Origin: Amycolatopsis sp. WAC 01376
GTDB taxonomy: Bacteria; Actinomycetota; Actinomycetes; Mycobacteriales; Pseudonocardiaceae
Length of the DNA stretch: 64,000 bases
Assembly: GCF_003947415.1 (NCBI RefSeq)
Contig: NZ_QHKL01000008.1
Span: forward strand, 1-64,000
Direction of reading: 5' to 3'
The stretch's first letter is position 1, and the number at the start of each line of letters is the position of its first letter. The notes below the pieces were generated by a model. The model was not told the DNA's origin, did not search any database, and was given only the letters and a program-made list of their open reading frames with translations. A program made the position numbers and the translations under genes. Positions 7,107 through 15,664 of the stretch are shown here, in pieces.

Positions 7107-10100
7107 GTGATCCTGCTTCTGTCCACTTCGGACACCGACCTGCTCAGCGCCCGTTCCAGCGAGGCCGAGTACCGGCTGGCGAACCCCGCCCGGCTCGACC
7201 TGGCGGAGCTGCCGGCCCTGCTCGAAGGCGCCCCGATCGTCGTCGTCCGGATCCTCGGCTCCGAACGCAGCTGGCAGGAGGGACTGGACACCGTCCGCGC
7301 GAGCGGCGCGCACGTGGTGGTCCTCGGTGGTGAGCAGACGCCGGACGCGCAGCTCATGAAGCTGTCCACGGTCCCGGCGGGCACGGCGGCGGAGGCGCAC
7401 GCGTACCTCGCGCAGGGCGGGCCGGAGAACCTCACCCAGCTGCACCGCTTCCTGAGCGACACGCTCCTTCTGACGGGTGACGGCTTCGAGCCGCCCGCGG
7501 TGCAGCCGCTCTGGGGTGTCCTCGAGCGCACGCCCAAGACCACCGAGGGTCCGGTCATCGCGATCCTCTACTACCGGGCGCATCACCTGTCCGGCAACAC
7601 CGAGTTCGTCCACGCCCTTTCCGACGCCGTCGAGGACGCCGGGGGCCGCGCGCTGCCGATCCACTGCGCGTCCCTGCGCACCCGCGAGCCGGAGATGATG
7701 GCCGAGCTGGCCAAGGCCGACGCGCTCCTGGTCACCGTGCTGGCCGCCGGCGGCACCAAGCCGTCCGAGGTCGGCGCGGGCGGGGACGACGAGGCGTGGG
7801 ACGTCGCCGAGATGGCCGCGCTCGACATCCCGATCCTGCAGGCGTTGTGCCTGACCAGCGACCGCGAGACGTGGTCCGCGAACGACGACGGCCTCTCCCC
7901 GCTCGACGCGGGCAACCAGATGGCCGTCCCCGAGTTCGACGGCCGTCTCATCACCGTCCCGTTCTCGTTCAAGGAGATCGACGACGACGGCCTCCCGAAG
8001 TACGTGCCGGACGCCGAGCGCGCGTCCCGCGTCGCGAAGATCGCGCTGGCCCACGCCCGGTTGCGCCACACGCCGCCCCCTGAGCGCAAGATCGCGCTGA
8101 TGCTCTCCGCGTACCCGACGAAGCACTCCCGCGTCGGCAACGCCGTCGGCCTCGACACGCCCGCGTCCGCGATCGAACTGCTGCGCCGCATGCGCGAGCG
8201 CGGCTACGACCTGGGTGAGGACCCATTCCCCGGCGTCGAGCCCACCGGCACCGACCAGCCCGACGGCGACGCGCTGATCCACGCGCTCATCGCCGCGGGC
8301 GGCCAGGATCCGGAATGGCTCACCGAGGAACAGCTGTCCGGCAACCCGATCCGCGTCCCCGCCGACAAGTACCGCGCGTGGTTCGCCGAGCTGCCCGCGG
8401 AACTGCGCGAGGGCATGGAGGAGCATTGGGGCCCTGCGCCCGGTGAGCTCTACGTCGACAACGGCGACATCGTGCTGGCGTCCCTGCAGTCCGGCAACGT
8501 CATCCTGATGATCCAGCCGCCGCGAGGCTTCGGCGAGAACCCGGTGGCGATCTACCACAACCCGGACCTCCCGCCGAGCCACCACTACCTGGCCGCGTAC
8601 CGCTGGCTGGAAGAAGAGTTCGGCGCGCACGCCGTCGTCCACCTCGGGAAACACGGTTCGCTGGAATGGCTTCCCGGCAAGACCGCGGGGCTGTCGGACT
8701 CCTGCGCGCCGGACGCCGTCCTCGGCAACCTGCCGCTGATCTACCCGTTCCTGATCAACGACCCCGGCGAGGGCGCGCAGGCGAAACGGCGCGCGCACGC
8801 GACGATCGTCGACCACCTGATCCCGCCGATGGCGCGCGCCGAAAGCTACGGCGACATGGCCCGCCTGGAGCAGCTTCTCGACGAGCACGCCAACATCGCC
8901 GCGATGGACCCGGCGAAGCTGCCCGCGGTCCGCGCGCAGATCTGGACGCTGATCCAGGCCGCGAAACTGGATCACGACCTCGGTGTCGAGGAACGTCCGC
9001 ACGACGCCGAGTTCGACGACTTCCTGCTGCACATCGACGGCTGGCTGTGCGAGGTCAAGGACGCGCAGATCCGCGACGGCCTGCACATCCTCGGCGCCGC
9101 ACCGGAAGGCGAGGCGCGGATCAACCTCGTGCTCGCGATGCTGCGCGCCCAGCAGATGTGGGGCGGCAAACAGGGCGCGGTCCCCGGCCTGCGTTCCGCG
9201 TTGGGGCTCAAGGAGAACAGCGACGCTCCACTGTCCGAAGTGGACGCCATCGAGCAGAAAGCCCGGTCGCTCGTCGTGGCGATGGAGGCCAGGGACTGGT
9301 CCCCCGCCGCGGTCGCGGAGGTCGTCGCCGACGTGCCGGAGCACCAGGAGGTCGCCCGCGTGCTGACCTTCGCCGCCACCGAGATCGTGCCGCGGCTGGC
9401 GGGCACCGGCGCCGAGATCGACGCCGTGCTCCACGCGCTCGACGGCGGCTACATCCCAGCCGGGCCCAGCGGTTCCCCCCTGCGCGGCCTGATCAACGTG
9501 CTGCCGACCGGCCGGAACTTCTACACCGTCGACCCGAAGGCCATTCCGAGCCGTCTCGCCTGGGAGACCGGGCAGGCGCTCGCCGACTCGCTTCTCCGCC
9601 GCTACAAGGAGGACACGGGCGACTGGCCGCGTTCGGTCGGTCTCTCGGTGTGGGGCACGTCGGCCATGCGCACGTCGGGTGACGACGCGGCGGAAGTCCT
9701 TGCCCTGCTGGGTGTCCAGCCGGTCTGGGACGAGGCCTCGCGACGGGTCACCGGGATCGAAGCCATCTCGCTCGCCGAACTCGGCCGCCCGCGGATCGAC
9801 GTCACCGTGCGGATCAGCGGTTTCTTCCGCGACGCCTTCCCGCATGTGATCAGCCTGATGGACGACGCCGTCCGCCTAGTGGCGAACCTCGACGAACCGG
9901 ACGAACAGAACTTCGTCCGCGCCCACACCCGCGCGGATCTGGCCGCGCACGGGGACGAACGCCGGGCCACCACGAGGATCTTCGGCTCCAAGCCCGGCGC
10001 GTACGGCGCGGGCCTGCTGCCGCTGATGGATTCCGGGAACTGGCGCGACGACAAGGATCTCGCCGAGGTCTACGCGGTCTGGGGCGGCTTCGCCTACGGT

Positions 10101-10688
10101 CGCGACCTCGACGGCAGGCCCGCGCGCGAGGACATGGAGAACTCGTACAAGCGGATCGTGGTCGCGGCCAAGAACACCGACACCCGCGAGCACGACATCG
10201 CCGACTCCGACGACTACTTCCAGTACCACGGCGGGATGATCGCGACGGTCCGCGCGCTCACCGGCACCGCGCCCGCGTCCTACGTCGGCGACAGCACCAC
10301 CCCGGACGCGGTCCGCACGCGCACCCTCGGCGAGGAGACCGCCCGCGTCTTCCGTGCCCGCGTGGTCAACCCACGCTGGCTGGCGGCGATGCGCAAGCAC
10401 GGCTACAAGGGCGCTTTCGAGCTGGCGGCGACCGTCGACTACCTCTTCGGTTTCGACGCCACGGCCGGGGTGGTCGGCGACTGGATGTACGAGAAGCTCA
10501 CCGAGTCCTACGTGCTCGACGAGGTCAACCAGGAGTTCCTGCGCCAGGCGAATCCGTGGGCATTGCGCGGCATCATCGAACGGCTGAACGAGGCGGCCGA
10601 CCGCGGGCTCTGGGCGGAACCGGACGCCGATCTTTTGGCTCAGCTGCGCGAGGTCTACCTCTCCCTGGAGGGCGACCTCGAATCCTGA
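7107..10688 (+). CDS. cobN: Cobaltochelatase subunit CobN
   Basis: A 1193-residue large subunit of the aerobic-pathway cobalt chelatase, which inserts Co2+ into hydrogenobyrinic acid a,c-diamide with ATP-driven CobS/CobT-type partners. The sequence carries the usual CobN/magnesium-chelatase H features, for example IYHNPDLPPSHHYLAAYRWL, VVHLGKHGSLEWLPGK and PTGRNFYTVDPKAIPS, and has normal family length. I choose GTG 7107 (protein MILLLSTSDTD...), 5 nt after GAGGA at 7097-7101, rather than the GTG at 7095. The B12 riboswitch directly upstream confirms the assignment. No other cob gene is in the window. Confidence 0.96.
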   Translation: MILLLSTSDTDLLSARSSEAEYRLANPARLDLAELPALLEGAPIVVVRILGSERSWQEGLDTVRASGAHVVVLGGEQTPDAQLMKLSTVPAGTAAEAHAYLAQGGPENLTQLHRFLSDTLLLTGDGFEPPAVQPLWGVLERTPKTTEGPVIAILYYRAHHLSGNTEFVHALSDAVEDAGGRALPIHCASLRTREPEMMAELAKADALLVTVLAAGGTKPSEVGAGGDDEAWDVAEMAALDIPILQALCLTSDRETWSANDDGLSPLDAGNQMAVPEFDGRLITVPFSFKEIDDDGLPKYVPDAERASRVAKIALAHARLRHTPPPERKIALMLSAYPTKHSRVGNAVGLDTPASAIELLRRMRERGYDLGEDPFPGVEPTGTDQPDGDALIHALIAAGGQDPEWLTEEQLSGNPIRVPADKYRAWFAELPAELREGMEEHWGPAPGELYVDNGDIVLASLQSGNVILMIQPPRGFGENPVAIYHNPDLPPSHHYLAAYRWLEEEFGAHAVVHLGKHGSLEWLPGKTAGLSDSCAPDAVLGNLPLIYPFLINDPGEGAQAKRRAHATIVDHLIPPMARAESYGDMARLEQLLDEHANIAAMDPAKLPAVRAQIWTLIQAAKLDHDLGVEERPHDAEFDDFLLHIDGWLCEVKDAQIRDGLHILGAAPEGEARINLVLAMLRAQQMWGGKQGAVPGLRSALGLKENSDAPLSEVDAIEQKARSLVVAMEARDWSPAAVAEVVADVPEHQEVARVLTFAATEIVPRLAGTGAEIDAVLHALDGGYIPAGPSGSPLRGLINVLPTGRNFYTVDPKAIPSRLAWETGQALADSLLRRYKEDTGDWPRSVGLSVWGTSAMRTSGDDAAEVLALLGVQPVWDEASRRVTGIEAISLAELGRPRIDVTVRISGFFRDAFPHVISLMDDAVRLVANLDEPDEQNFVRAHTRADLAAHGDERRATTRIFGSKPGAYGAGLLPLMDSGNWRDDKDLAEVYAVWGGFAYGRDLDGRPAREDMENSYKRIVVAAKNTDTREHDIADSDDYFQYHGGMIATVRALTGTAPASYVGDSTTPDAVRTRTLGEETARVFRARVVNPRWLAAMRKHGYKGAFELAATVDYLFGFDATAGVVGDWMYEKLTESYVLDEVNQEFLRQANPWALRGIIERLNEAADRGLWAEPDADLLAQLREVYLSLEGDLES

Positions 10689-10795
10689 CGTCACCCGCTG
10701 GAGCAGCGCCATGGCACTCCCGGCGGTACCACTGTCGTATGCGCAGAACTTAGCGTGACAAGGGCGGTGGGACGTCAATGATCGGGAGGACAGCG

Positions 10796-10888
10796 ATGAT
10801 CAAGCGTCTGTTGAAGGTCGTGCTTCGCCACGGTTGCTGCTCGGCGTGCACCGGTCTGGGCTGCGGCTGCTGCGACGCCTGCAAGTAG
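10796..10888 (+). CDS. 30-residue Cys-rich micropeptide
   Basis: A very short gene: ATG 10796, stop TAG 10886-10888, preceded by a strong GGGAGGA (10784-10790) at 5-nt spacing. The product starts with a basic amphipathic stretch MIKRLLKVVLRHG. It then carries seven cysteines in 16 residues (positions 14, 15, 18, 23, 25, 26, 29), in a CCxxC...CxCCxxC arrangement, and ends in lysine. I do not recognise the family. The pattern suits metal or Fe-S binding, or a disulfide-rich peptide. It sits about 107 bp after cobN and its stop is 4 bp from the end of the convergent RibD-like gene. Reality as a gene rests on the ribosome-binding site and composition. Confidence 0.6.
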   Translation: MIKRLLKVVLRHGCCSACTGLGCGCCDACK

Positions 10889-10892
10889 AAGT

Positions 10893-11981
10893 TCAGAGGT
10901 GGACACCCGGAATGTGGGTGTTCGCGCGGCGGACGCCGGCGGCGAGGGCGGGTACCTCGATCACCCGGCGTCCGGCCGCCTCCAGCGTTTCGGCGCCGAC
11001 GCAGTCGACGAACACCGACGGCTCGCGCCAGGCGAAAACGATGCGAGGGATGCCGGCGTCGAGGATGAGCTGGGTGCAGCTTCGCGGATGTGACGTCCGC
11101 GAGCTGCACGGCTCCAGCGACGTGTACATCGTCGCCTCCGCCAGTCTCGGATCTCCCGGTTCGAGCTTGGCGAGGGCGGCTTCTTCCGCGTGGTTGGCGG
11201 GATCGCCGTCGCCCGAGTAACCGGTGGAGATCACTTCGCCGTCGGCGGCGGTGATGACGGCGCCGACACGGAACGTGCGCGGCGGGCAGTTCTCGGCCAG
11301 AGCGATGGCCTCGCGCAGACGCAGAATGTCCACTTCGGACGGTTCCGGCGTCGAGTGGTACTCCAGTACGGCGATGTCCCCCAGCCGTGTGCTTTTAACC
11401 AGCGTCAGCCCGCGCGGAAAAGCGCCTTCGTCGGCGAAGCGCGGCGCCAGCGGGTCGCCGACGAAGAACGGCGCGATGGCCAGGTGCAGTTCGTCGACCA
11501 GGCCTTCGGTGAGAAACTGGGTGTGGATCGCGCCACCGCCTTCGACCATCAGCCGCCGCACGCCGCGCGCGAAGAGATCCGCCAGCATTTCGTGCAGGCC
11601 GGACAGTTCGACGACGGTCGCCTTCACTCCCGTGACGACACCGGGCGGGGCGTAGACCAGTTTCTCCGCGTCACCGACGGTGAAGAACTGTGCCGCCGGA
11701 TCGAGTGACCCACTCCGCGTGAGGGTGACCTTGACCGGCTGCTCCGGACGGCCCGCCGCGACCCGTTCCGCGACGAGCTCCGGCGAACGGATCAACAGGC
11801 GCGGATTGTCCGCGCGAACCGTGTTCGCGCCGACGAGGATCGCGTCGGACGCCGCGCGCAGCCCGTCCACCCTGGCCCAGTCCTCGTCGTTGGACAGCAC
11901 CAGCCGGGTGTCGGTCGCGTCGTCGAGGTAGCCGTCCAGCGAAACCGCGGCGGACAGCAGGACGTGAGGGCGTTCGGTCAC
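10893..11981 (-). CDS. RibD-like reductase-deaminase fusion with reversed domain order
   Basis: A 362-residue protein. Residues 1-215 are a RibD C-terminal/DHFR-like reductase (AAVSLDGYLDD, DAILVGANTVRADNP, RLMVEGGGAIHTQFL). Residues 220-350 are a cytidine-deaminase-like zinc domain with H264-A-E266, P291-C292 and C302 as probable zinc and catalytic residues. In the standard riboflavin enzyme RibD/RibG the deaminase comes first. Here the order is swapped, so it may be a true riboflavin enzyme or act on another pyrimidine or purine-like intermediate. Start is GTG 11981. No other rib gene is nearby. Confidence 0.8.
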   Translation of the reverse strand: MTERPHVLLSAAVSLDGYLDDATDTRLVLSNDEDWARVDGLRAASDAILVGANTVRADNPRLLIRSPELVAERVAAGRPEQPVKVTLTRSGSLDPAAQFFTVGDAEKLVYAPPGVVTGVKATVVELSGLHEMLADLFARGVRRLMVEGGGAIHTQFLTEGLVDELHLAIAPFFVGDPLAPRFADEGAFPRGLTLVKSTRLGDIAVLEYHSTPEPSEVDILRLREAIALAENCPPRTFRVGAVITAADGEVISTGYSGDGDPANHAEEAALAKLEPGDPRLAEATMYTSLEPCSSRTSHPRSCTQLILDAGIPRIVFAWREPSVFVDCVGAETLEAAGRRVIEVPALAAGVRRANTHIPGVHL

Positions 11982-12501
11982 GCTCGTCAGTATGCCCCGG
12001 CCGGTCGCGGGTCGCCGAGGTGACGGACCTTGTCTCGGGGCGGTTGGCTTGCGTCAGGTGCTCCGTTGCCGGAATTCGGCAATGGCTTGGCGTGGGATCC
12101 GGAACGCCCCCTGGTGATCGAGGTCGACGCGCCGGTGCCGTTGCCGGAATTTGGCAACGACTGCCCGCAGGATCCGGGGGACGACCCGGTATCGCGTGAT
12201 CGGAGTCGACTCAGCGGCGCCGTTACCGCAAAACGGCAACGCCTGCTCGCGTAAGCCAGGGAGCACCCACACAGCGCGATAACGGTCGACACACCGGCGA
12301 CTATTACCGGCAGAGACACCCTGATTCCAAGGCCAGCGCTCAAGAAGTCCCGTCCTCACACCGTTTACCACTACCGGGCGAACATCGCCAAGCGCGCACA
12401 TCCCGAATTTCCCTTGCCACCACTGGCATTACCGAATATCGGCGACGGTGATGGCAGTCGCATGATCCAGAACTGTCGGTGGCGGGTTGTAGGTTCATCG
12501 G
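11982..12501. repeat. Degenerate tandem repeat with miniature GTTGCC palindromes
   Basis: No gene is convincing here. Three units begin with a short palindrome: TTGCCGGAATTCGGCAA (12066-12082), CGTTGCC...GGCAACG (12139-12159) and CGTTACCG...CGGCAACG (12222-12242), spaced 73 and 83 bp. The first two units also share GGATCCGG and a GTGATCG-N2-GTCGAC block; the third decays into similar GGTCGAC text. A further lone palindrome, GTTGCCGCGAAACGGCAAC, lies at 13745-13763, just past the next gene. The promoter of the DUF222 gene must lie in the right part of this spacer but none stands out. Confidence 0.6.
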
Positions 12502-13740
12502 GTGGACACATCCCGAGCCACCGCTGTGGCGATACTCGAAGAAATCACCAGCCCCGACAACCTGAAGGCCATCAATGCCGCCGCGGATTCGTTGGACGAC
12601 AACGAATCCGTCGCCCTCGCGAAAGCGGCGTCAGCGGGGATCGCCCGGCTGGAGGCGATCCGTTACCGTGCCCTGTCCCAGCTGAACCGGCATCGCGAAG
12701 GCGCGCGTAGCGTCACTCAGGAAGTCGCGTTCGCCCTGTCGGTGGGCGACAAGTATGCGGCCGGGCTGGTCGCCGCGGCCGACGCGTTGACCACCAGGCT
12801 GCCCCGCACCCTTGGCTTGATGGACAAGGGCCAAGTGGACGGGTTCGGCGCGATGAAAGTCGTGACGGCCACCGCGTGGCTGTCCGACGAGCACGCGCTC
12901 GCCGCCGACGCCTTGCTGGAAGACCGATTGCCCGGCAAGAACGCCGACCAGATCCGCAAAGCGGCGAACCACGCGGCGACGACCGTCGATCGTGAGGGCG
13001 CGGACAAGCGCTGCGAGCAAGCCCGCGAAGGCCGACGGCTCGTGGTGAGTCAGGGTGAGGCGGGCGTGGCCTCGCTGGAGATCGAGGACGGCCCGGTGGA
13101 GAAGGTCACCGCCGCCTACAACCGGATCAACCGGGAGGCCCGCGCGCTCAAGACCGGTGACGAGACTCGCACTTTGGACCAGCTTCGCGCCGACGTCGCC
13201 CTCGACCTCCTGTTGGGCGGCAGCGGCGGGAAAAGTGAACGCCCCGAAGTATTCCTTTACATGGACCTCTTCACCTACCTCGGCCTCAACGACGACCCGG
13301 CGGAAATGGCCGGACACGGCCACATCCCGGCATCGCTGGCGCGGCATATCGCGAGCGGACCCGACACGGTGCTGCGGCGGATCATCACCGACCCGCTGTC
13401 AGGTCAGGTCGCGGACCTCGGCCGGGACCGCTATCGCCCGACGGCCGGTCTTGACGAGTTCGTCCGGGTCCGCGACCGCGAATGCCGAAGACCGGGCTGC
13501 CACCGGCCCGCTCAGGCCTGCGATCTCGACCACTCCATCCCGTGGCAGTTCCAGGGGAACACCGACGCCGGCGACCTCATCGACTTCTGCCGCCGCGACC
13601 ATCGGCTCAAGGACGAACCCGGGTGGATCTACCGGCTGGCACCGGACGGAACCCTGACGATCACCACACCGACCGGCCAGACCTACGACAGCACGCCTCC
13701 ACCTCTGCACCCACCCCGTGCCGAGGAACCACCGTTCTGA
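12502..13740 (+). CDS. Second DUF222 domain HNH endonuclease-like protein
   Basis: A 412-residue relative of the gene at 117-1370, only distantly similar. The DUF222 helical part spans about residues 20-290. The HNH end (about 325-375) reads RVRDRECRRPGCHRPAQACD, then LDHSIPW, and FCRRDHRLK, keeping the zinc cysteines and the DH core. Start GTG 12502 is weakly supported (no clear ribosome-binding site). Unlike the first copy it has no LexA-like box upstream; instead it is flanked on both sides by GTTGCC miniature palindromes. Confidence 0.82.
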   Translation: MDTSRATAVAILEEITSPDNLKAINAAADSLDDNESVALAKAASAGIARLEAIRYRALSQLNRHREGARSVTQEVAFALSVGDKYAAGLVAAADALTTRLPRTLGLMDKGQVDGFGAMKVVTATAWLSDEHALAADALLEDRLPGKNADQIRKAANHAATTVDREGADKRCEQAREGRRLVVSQGEAGVASLEIEDGPVEKVTAAYNRINREARALKTGDETRTLDQLRADVALDLLLGGSGGKSERPEVFLYMDLFTYLGLNDDPAEMAGHGHIPASLARHIASGPDTVLRRIITDPLSGQVADLGRDRYRPTAGLDEFVRVRDRECRRPGCHRPAQACDLDHSIPWQFQGNTDAGDLIDFCRRDHRLKDEPGWIYRLAPDGTLTITTPTGQTYDSTPPPLHPPRAEEPPF

Positions 13741-13788
13741 CCCTGTTGCCGCGAAACGGCAACCGGCCCCACTTCGCTCAGGTCCCCC

Positions 13789-13862
13789 TCACGCGTCGAA
13801 GTCCACCGTCACCGCGCCGGACACCGGCACCGGCACCGTGAGCCATGGTGAGCACGAAACCG
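13789..13862 (-). pseudogene. Remnant of the 3' end of a paaE-like ferredoxin-reductase gene
   Basis: On the minus strand this stretch reads GFVLT, then after a small frame-shifting insertion VPVSGAVTVDFDA followed by a TGA stop (13789-13791). The intact paaE ends GFVLT, CQS, VPVSAAVTVDYDA, stop. The last 44 bases match paaE at about 37 of 44 positions, mostly with codon-silent changes, so this looks like the tail of a diverged second copy rather than a fresh duplication. Nothing upstream of GFVLT is recognisable. It lies between the DUF222 gene and the ABC-F gene. Confidence 0.5.
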
Positions 13863-14030
13863 CGCGGACCGCATTCGCGCCCCCTGCGAGACCGCGGCGG
13901 ACAACAGGCGGCGGACAACAGGCGGCCCGGAGAAAATCGGTCGCACCGAAGCCGACGCTCGGCTAGCCTGTCGCGGTGATCTTCTGAGACGAACCTGCGC
14001 CCGTAATCCACCTCCTTCGCAGGGAGTCTC

Positions 14031-15602
14031 ATGTCTTCTTCCTTGACGCTTTCCGACGTCACCTTCACCTGGCCGGACGGTGTTCCGGTGTTCGAGCGCC
14101 TTTCGCTCACCATCGGGGCCGGTCGCACCGGTCTGGTCGGCACCAACGGTTCCGGTAAGTCCACGCTGCTCAGGCTGCTCGCCGGCGACCTGCGAGCCAC
14201 CACAGGCTCCATCACCACACCGGGTGAACTCGGGTACCTGCCCCAGAACCTCGTCCTCGACACCGGCCGCCGCGTCGACGACCTGCTGGGTGTCACCGCG
14301 ATCCGCACGGCGATCAAGGCCGTCGAGAACGGTGATGACGCCGAGGAGCACTTCGCCACCATCGGCGACAACTGGGACGTCGAGGAGCGCATCCGCGCGA
14401 TCCTCGGCAGGCTCGGCCTCGACGCCGTCCGCCTGGACCAGCGGGCGGGCGAGCTGTCCGGCGGCGAACTCACGCTGCTCGGGCTGGCCGCTCTGCTCCT
14501 GCGCCGTCCCGCCGCGCTGCTGCTCGACGAGCCGACCAACAATCTCGACCTGCGGGCACGCGAACTGGTGCACCGCGAGGTGGAGAGCTGGGGCGGCATC
14601 CTGGTGGTGGTCTCGCACGACCGCGAATTGCTGCGGCTGGTCGATCGGATCGCCGAGGTCCGTGAGCGCGAGGTCCCCGTGTACGGCGGCAATCTCGACG
14701 ACTACGAGCACGCCATCGAAGTCGCGCAGGAAGCCGCGCGGCGACACGTCCGGGCGGCGGAATCCGACGTCAAACGGCAGAAGCGGGAGCTGGTCGAGGC
14801 CGGCATCAAACTCGCCCGGCGCGCCCGCTACGGCCAGCAGATGTGGGACCGGAAACGCGAACCCAAGGTGCGGATGCGCAAACGTCAGGAGGACGCGCAG
14901 ATCGCCGCGGGCAAGTACCGGAATCTGCACACCGACAGGCTGGAGAACGCCGTCGAGACGCTGAAGGCCGCCGAAGAACTGGTGCGCGAGGACGCCGAAA
15001 TCCGCGTCGAGCTGCCGGAAACGACGGTCCCACGCGGAACGGACGTGCTGCGGATCGACGCCGTGCCCCGGTTCGGCCCTGCGGTGAACCTGCACGTCAT
15101 GGGACCCGAGCGGATCGCGCTCGTCGGCCCCAACGGTTCGGGCAAGACCACCCTGCTCCGCACGATCACCGGCGAACTCCCGCCGGAGTCGGGTGACGTG
15201 GGGCTGTTCGTGCCAGCCAGGCTGCTCCCCCAGCGGATCGACATTCTCGACGAGTCGGTGTCCATTGTGGACAATGTGCGGCTGGTCGCGCCGTCGCTCA
15301 CGGACAACGAGATCCGCGCGAGGCTGGCGCGGTTCCTGTTCCGTGGCAAGGCGGCCGACCGCGAGGTGGCGTCGCTGTCCGGCGGGGAACGCTTCCGGGC
15401 GGCGCTGGCGACCCTGTTGCTGACCGAGCCCACGCCGCGCCTGCTGCTGCTCGACGAGCCGACGAACAACCTCGACCTGGCGAGCGTGCGGCGCCTGACC
15501 GAGGCGTTGCTGGCCTACCGGGGCACGCTGATCGTGGCAAGCCACGACCGGCCGTTCCTGAAGGACATCGGCATCACCCGCTGGCTACCTCTCCGCGATT
15601 AG
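14031..15602 (+). CDS. ABC-F family ATPase (ribosome-associated type)
   Basis: A 523-residue soluble protein with two ATP-binding cassettes and no membrane segment. Cassette 1 has Walker A GTNGSGKS (37-44), signature LSGGE and LLLDEPTNNLDL. Cassette 2 has GPNGSGKTT, LSGGERFRAAL and LLLDEPTNNLDL. The linker between them (about 240-320) is charged and helical (KRQKRELVEAG, RKREPKVRMRKRQEDA), as in ABC-F proteins that enter the ribosomal E site. Such proteins either tune translation or protect against ribosome-targeting antibiotics; sequence alone does not decide. ATG 14031 follows AGGGAG. It ends at a bidirectional hairpin shared with paaE. Confidence 0.88.
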   Translation: MSSSLTLSDVTFTWPDGVPVFERLSLTIGAGRTGLVGTNGSGKSTLLRLLAGDLRATTGSITTPGELGYLPQNLVLDTGRRVDDLLGVTAIRTAIKAVENGDDAEEHFATIGDNWDVEERIRAILGRLGLDAVRLDQRAGELSGGELTLLGLAALLLRRPAALLLDEPTNNLDLRARELVHREVESWGGILVVVSHDRELLRLVDRIAEVREREVPVYGGNLDDYEHAIEVAQEAARRHVRAAESDVKRQKRELVEAGIKLARRARYGQQMWDRKREPKVRMRKRQEDAQIAAGKYRNLHTDRLENAVETLKAAEELVREDAEIRVELPETTVPRGTDVLRIDAVPRFGPAVNLHVMGPERIALVGPNGSGKTTLLRTITGELPPESGDVGLFVPARLLPQRIDILDESVSIVDNVRLVAPSLTDNEIRARLARFLFRGKAADREVASLSGGERFRAALATLLLTEPTPRLLLLDEPTNNLDLASVRRLTEALLAYRGTLIVASHDRPFLKDIGITRWLPLRD

Positions 15603-15649
15603 TCCTCTGAATGCGGTACTTGCGTGTGCAACTACCGCATTCAGAGGAC
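15602..15649. terminator. Hairpin of the TCCTCTGAATGCGG family between convergent genes
   Basis: Arms of 17 bp (GTCCTCTGAATGCGGTA and its complement) around a loop that can itself form TTGC/GCAA. It begins at the last base of the ABC-F stop and ends 15 bp before the paaE stop, so it can serve both genes. It is one of three copies of the same hairpin in the window (also 26991-27053 and 30265-30327). Confidence 0.7.
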
Positions 15650-15664
15650 GAAATGCGGGGGTGG

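Noticed and set aside
7020..9845. A 941-codon minus-strand frame antisense to cobN
   Set aside because: Same GC-skew artefact; cobN is unmistakable and has its own riboswitch and ribosome-binding site.
12054..12401. Small minus-strand protein with internal repeats upstream of the second DUF222 gene
   Set aside because: The apparent protein repeats are just the translated DNA tandem repeat; no ribosome-binding site or homology cues.
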